Positions 31,337 through 33,164 of a DNA stretch of 33,164 bases are shown in pieces (position 1 is the first letter of the stretch; each line of letters opens with the position of its first letter). Position numbers and translations under genes: made by a program. Under the pieces are notes generated by a model, which searched no databases, had not been told where the DNA came from, and was given only the letters and a program-made list of their open reading frames with translations. The stretch spans positions 1 to 33,164 of the forward strand of contig CAYPEZ010000005.1 of assembly GCA_964409985.1 (NCBI GenBank), in the 5' to 3' direction. The stretch is from CAYPEZ01 sp964409985. Lineage in GTDB: Bacteria > Patescibacteriota > Minisyncoccia > Phycocordibacterales > UBA6899.

Positions 31337-31375
31337 CTGTCTGTATTTCCAATCGATACAGACAGGCGGTTTTTT
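31337..31375 (+). terminator. Hairpin with T-run in the ftsK/regulator gap
   Basis: CTGTCTGTAT (31337) pairs with ATACAGACAG (31356), ten perfect pairs, extended by ACC/GGT across a small internal loop, then TTTTTT. No plus-strand gene lies upstream, so it may end a short RNA from a weak promoter near 31295-31324 (GTGACG, 18 bases, TATACG), about 45 nt long. Confidence 0.5.
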
Positions 31376-31451
31376 ATGACGCAGATAATCTAGTGACCTC
31401 GAATCAAATGCGATATAATGGACATGCAAAATCAATAAGACAGGCGAAATG

Positions 31452-31486
31452 TACATAAATAAAAGACATTGACTTTTATTTATGTA
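31452..31486. repeat. 14-bp perfect inverted repeat over a promoter (operator candidate)
   Basis: TACATAAATAAAAG, a seven-base loop, and CTTTTATTTATGTA. The -35 box TTGACT (31469-31474) begins inside the loop, and the right arm lies in the spacer. A dimeric regulator bound here would block the promoter. The downstream gene encodes a winged-helix protein. Confidence 0.75.
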
Positions 31487-31496
31487 GTGGTATACT
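31469..31496 (+). promoter_or_regulatory. Promoter of the helix/winged-helix regulator
   Basis: TTGACT, 16 bases, TATACT with TGG before it (extended -10). The leader is about 19 bases without an SD. A second possible -10, TATAAT, is at 31414; a transcript from it would carry the inverted repeat as an RNA hairpin. Confidence 0.7.
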
Positions 31497-31521
31497 ATAT
31501 AAGTCATTCAAAAAGACAATT

Positions 31522-32310
31522 ATGAGCACAGATCCGATGGAACATATAGGACAAGAAAATAAAGGACAGCAATCTTTTTTTGTCCAAAAGGCAGAAAAGC
31601 TTGCAACAGCAATGTATATGATCACGGACATCATTGATTCACGTGAGCCTATTCGTTGGAAAGCAAGAGAAGAGGCGATGGAGGTTCTGTCTCTAATAGG
31701 TGGTTCTGGTCTGAATAAGTCATATCAGTCAAATACTCTCCATGAGATTACTCAGGCCATCAATCGCTCGATCCACATCCTCACACTTGCACGCAATGCG
31801 AAGCTTATATCGGAGATGAACGCTCTTGTCGTAATGAAAGAATACTCTGAACTCAAAGACAAAATAACCCATAACTGGAGTGGTCTTCACGAGCAACCTC
31901 TTCTGCGTTTGAATCAACAGTTTTTTAAAACAGAGTCTGTCCCTCCCACATCACCACATCGAATAAGTTTTCCACAACAGGAAATCAAAAGGACATTGCC
32001 TGGGACTCAACAATTTTCCTCGCAAGAACAGAGTGTTTCTTATGCACATCGAACGCAGTCGGAACAGTCTGTAAAGGACAATCAATCGGACAAAATTTCT
32101 TCAAAGAACAGTAGTGGCGAGCGCAAACAAGTTATACTGAATTTGTTAAAAACAAAAACAGAAGTTTCGGTGTCAGATGTATTAAAAGAACTTCCGAATG
32201 TCAGCGATAAAACTGTGCAAAGAGAATTAGTTGGGATGGTTGAGTCTGGGGTGCTCCAAAAGAAAGGCGAAAAAAGATGGAGCACATATTCTCTCAAACC
32301 TCTGCCATAA
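31522..32310 (+). CDS. Helical-domain plus winged-helix regulator
   Basis: 262 residues in three parts. Residues about 20-120 form a helical bundle (FFVQKAEKLATAMYMITDII, PIRWKAREEAMEVLSLIG), a type I recall from hypothetical CPR proteins. Residues about 125-200 are a disordered Gln/Ser-rich linker. Residues about 203-258 form a DeoR/FaeA-like winged helix: RKQVILNLLKTKTEVSVSDV, NVSDKTVQRELVGMVESGVLQKKG, RWSTYSL. It is probably a DNA-binding regulator that reads the palindrome in its own promoter. Followed by a terminator. Target genes unknown. Confidence 0.72.
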   Translation: MSTDPMEHIGQENKGQQSFFVQKAEKLATAMYMITDIIDSREPIRWKAREEAMEVLSLIGGSGLNKSYQSNTLHEITQAINRSIHILTLARNAKLISEMNALVVMKEYSELKDKITHNWSGLHEQPLLRLNQQFFKTESVPPTSPHRISFPQQEIKRTLPGTQQFSSQEQSVSYAHRTQSEQSVKDNQSDKISSKNSSGERKQVILNLLKTKTEVSVSDVLKELPNVSDKTVQRELVGMVESGVLQKKGEKRWSTYSLKPLP

Positions 32311-32339
32311 GATCCCAAAAAAAATTTATAGAGAAATAT

Positions 32340-32370
32340 CCTGACCACATTATTACGGTCAGGTATTTTT
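32340..32370 (+). terminator. Terminator after the regulator
   Basis: CCTGACC (32340) pairs with GGTCAGG (32357), seven pairs, then TATTTTTATAT. Confidence 0.75.
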
Positions 32371-32420
32371 ATATAGATGTCCGATTGAATTGTCCTTTAT
32401 TGAGAGTCGTCACTTGCTGT

Positions 32421-32524
32421 CCGTTAGACGCCTGTCGTAACGGTGTTGTATGAAGAATGTAATCATTGCGATAGCAGGGGACATACAGTATATTGTGGGC
32501 ACGGTGCTCATGCACCGTTTTTTT
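32421..32524 (+). other. Hairpin-rich noncoding stretch with a strong terminator
   Basis: CCGTTAGAC-GCCT-GTCgTAACGG (32421-32443, nine pairs with one bulge) is followed by ACGGTGC-TCAT-GCACCGT and seven Ts (32501-32524). A promoter-like pair TTGCGA (32466), 17 bases, TATATT (32489) lies just before the second hairpin. It could be a short RNA ending at 32524. From 32525 to 32642 I see only one imperfect hairpin (32581-32614) and a DnaA-box-like TTATCCACA at 32615. Confidence 0.45.
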
Positions 32525-32642
32525 GTCCCACCCTGTTCTATGGTTCGTCTCAAAAAGGACCTACACACTTTTTGGACTCGCCCTGTTCGAGCAACTTTGT
32601 TGTTTCAAGCAGGGTTATCCACATTTTTTCCAAGCAAATTTT

Positions 32643-32671
32643 TTGCCGAATGAGATGTGAAGCCATATAAT
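32643..32671 (+). promoter_or_regulatory. Strong promoter of the structured leader
   Basis: TTGCCG at 32643, exactly 17 bases, perfect TATAAT at 32666. The predicted start is A32678/G32679, the first base of a hairpin arm. Confidence 0.8.
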
Positions 32672-32750
32672 AGATGAAGTGCCGTAAGAGAGGAGCTGTA
32701 CGGGATATTTTTCTGTATGGAGTCCGTAGTCTTCGGCACGAGCCACTGAT

Positions 32751-32763
32751 CGTTCTTTGACAA
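32751..32763 (+). promoter_or_regulatory. boxA-like antitermination element
   Basis: CGTTCTTTGACAA resembles the rRNA-operon boxA (TGCTCTTTAACAA in E. coli, TGTTCTTTGAAAA in Bacillus) and lies after a promoter-proximal hairpin, as in rRNA leaders. No rRNA follows within the window. Confidence 0.5.
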
Positions 32764-32792
32764 TCGAATAACACGTACTGCTCACGAAACAC

Positions 32793-32963
32793 ATGGGTGT
32801 CTGGTTTGATAGTTGTTATTCAGTTATGGTTGTCAACTTCAGTGATGAGGGAAGAACGTTCGACGTGACCGCTGTTGTGAATCTCGGTGAAAACCGATCA
32901 CACACAAGTCATGGAGTGCAATACGCACTGTCTCGCGCCCTGGGCTATGGGCCGACAAGGTGA
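32793..32963 (+). CDS. Possible 56-residue ORF inside the structured leader
   Basis: ATG 32793 to TGA 32963, no SD. The second half reads FDVTAVVNLGENRSHTSHGVQ and YALSRALGYGPTR, which is protein-like, but the same bases form several strong hairpins. No family recognised. It may be a leader peptide or chance. Confidence 0.25.
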   Translation: MGVWFDSCYSVMVVNFSDEGRTFDVTAVVNLGENRSHTSHGVQYALSRALGYGPTR

Positions 32964-33103
32964 CACGGTTGCCTCGCAAGATTCATCCGCGTCCCGTGCG
33001 TCTCATCAAATGTGATTATTAGGATAAGGTTTATTAGTAGCAGTTTTAATAAAAGTGGATGGGGAGCAATCCTCAAGCACTTTCACTTCTTACAAGAAAC
33101 GAT

Positions 33104-33164
33104 ATGTTCAAATTCAGTAAATCAAAGTTCGCAAAGGCAACGTCTGCTTTTGTTTCTGTGATGA
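33104..33164 (+). CDS. Start of an exported (S-layer/pilin-like?) protein, cut by the window edge
   Basis: ATG 33104 opens a frame that stays open to the last base. The first 20 residues, MFKFSKSKFAKATSAFVSVM, have a basic start and then a turn to hydrophobic residues, as in a signal peptide of an abundant surface protein. The strong promoter and long leader fit a highly expressed gene. Too little is visible for a family. Confidence 0.5.
   Translation, partial: MFKFSKSKFAKATSAFVSVM

Larger units (their letters stand above)
32678..33103 (+). ncRNA. Long structured RNA or 5' leader
   Basis: Starts with GTGCCG (32679) paired to CGGCAC (32734), enclosing TACGG/CCGTA. Then three nested helices: CGTTCTT (32751) with AAGAACG (32852), TTGACAA (32757) with TTGTCAA (32830), GAATAACA (32766) with TGTTATTC (32814). 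Then TGTGA-atc-TCGGT-GAAA-ACCGA-TCACA (32876-32902, GNRA loop), AGTGC-AATAC-GCACT (32915-32929), and CACGG (32964) with CCGTG (32994) enclosing TTGC-CTC-GCAA. No terminator is seen before the ORF at 33104, so it is probably a leader of about 425 bases. It matches no RNA family that I recognise. Confidence 0.55.

Noticed and set aside
32450..32653. 67-residue ORF (and a 75-residue ORF at 32443)
   Set aside because: Both pass through a strong terminator hairpin and promoter boxes; no SD, no leaderless -10, unconvincing composition.
32800..32825. GGTTTGATAGTTGTTATTCAG as a possible 16S rRNA start after boxA
   Set aside because: Only loosely like AGAGTTTGATCNTGGCTCAG, and the following sequence does not resemble 16S rRNA.
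32678..33010. Structured RNA as RNase P RNA or tmRNA
   Set aside because: No GAGGAAAGUCC or ACAGAA blocks for RNase P; no acceptor stem, T-arm or Ala-rich tag ORF for tmRNA.
1..33164. CRISPR arrays, insertion sequences, tRNA or rRNA genes
   Set aside because: No spaced direct repeats, transposase motifs, tRNA cloverleaf or rRNA sequence was seen on either strand by eye.

Overview
The window reads as a chromosomal contig from a Candidate Phyla Radiation bacterium (Patescibacteria, most likely Parcubacteria). Supporting signs are compact gene packing, almost no Shine-Dalgarno (SD) sequences in front of core genes, many short membrane-anchored proteins of unknown function, a eukaryote-like type 2 IleRS, an EF-P with a non-canonical tip loop, and rplK with no rplA behind it. 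The last point fits the Parcubacteria group reported to lack ribosomal protein L1. TGA is used as a stop (glyA, recO), so code 25 is not used. This placement is inference; there is no rRNA gene here to confirm it.

Layout. 1-3.6 kb: 3' part of glmS, a SIMPL-domain protein, then secE-nusG-rplK. 3.6-6.1 kb: three separately promoted, SD-led nucleotide genes (thyX, a thymidylate-kinase-like P-loop protein on the minus strand, dCMP deaminase) that look like an acquired, phage-flavoured dTTP module. 6.2-9.8 kb: glyA, a (d)NMP-kinase-like gene, tmk, two membrane-anchored unknowns and a small SD-led unknown. GlyA makes the methylene-THF that ThyX consumes, and Tmk phosphorylates the dTMP product. 9.9-17.7 kb: ileS with a histidine-phosphatase domain inserted in its catalytic core, recO, a 644-residue membrane-anchored Ig/DUF11-like protein, glyS, and a Tat-signal-like small protein. 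17.8-22.9 kb: small SD-led gene, M16 peptidase, AI-2E-family permease, metG, tatD. 22.9-23.3 kb: no long gene, but two tandem promoter-hairpin-terminator units. 23.3-24.5 kb: rpsF-ssb-rpsR. 24.6-27.5 kb: small SD-led gene, efp (minus), NAD-dependent epimerase (with a 10-N gap), ECF sigma factor, membrane protein. 27.5-31.2 kb, minus strand: ftsK, a small Ig-like membrane protein, recA. 31.2-33.2 kb: a helical/winged-helix regulator with a 14-bp palindrome over its promoter, then about 800 bases of hairpin-rich noncoding DNA with a consensus promoter and a boxA-like element, leading to the start of an apparently exported protein at the right edge.

Two gene-expression styles coexist. Most core genes have a recognisable -35/-10 pair (TTGnnn, 16-17 bp, TAnnnT) placed 6-11 bases before the ATG, so their mRNAs should be leaderless or nearly so. 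A minority of single genes (thyX, the kinase-like gene, dCMP deaminase, and three small unknowns at 9512, 17825 and 24644) have a longer leader, a clear AGGAG-type SD and usually their own terminator.

The most notable items are the IleRS-histidine phosphatase fusion, the boxA-containing structured leader at the right edge, the two tandem noncoding units before rpsF, and the leaderless promoter pattern. All promoter, RNA and structure calls come from reading the sequence by eye, without folding or database searches.
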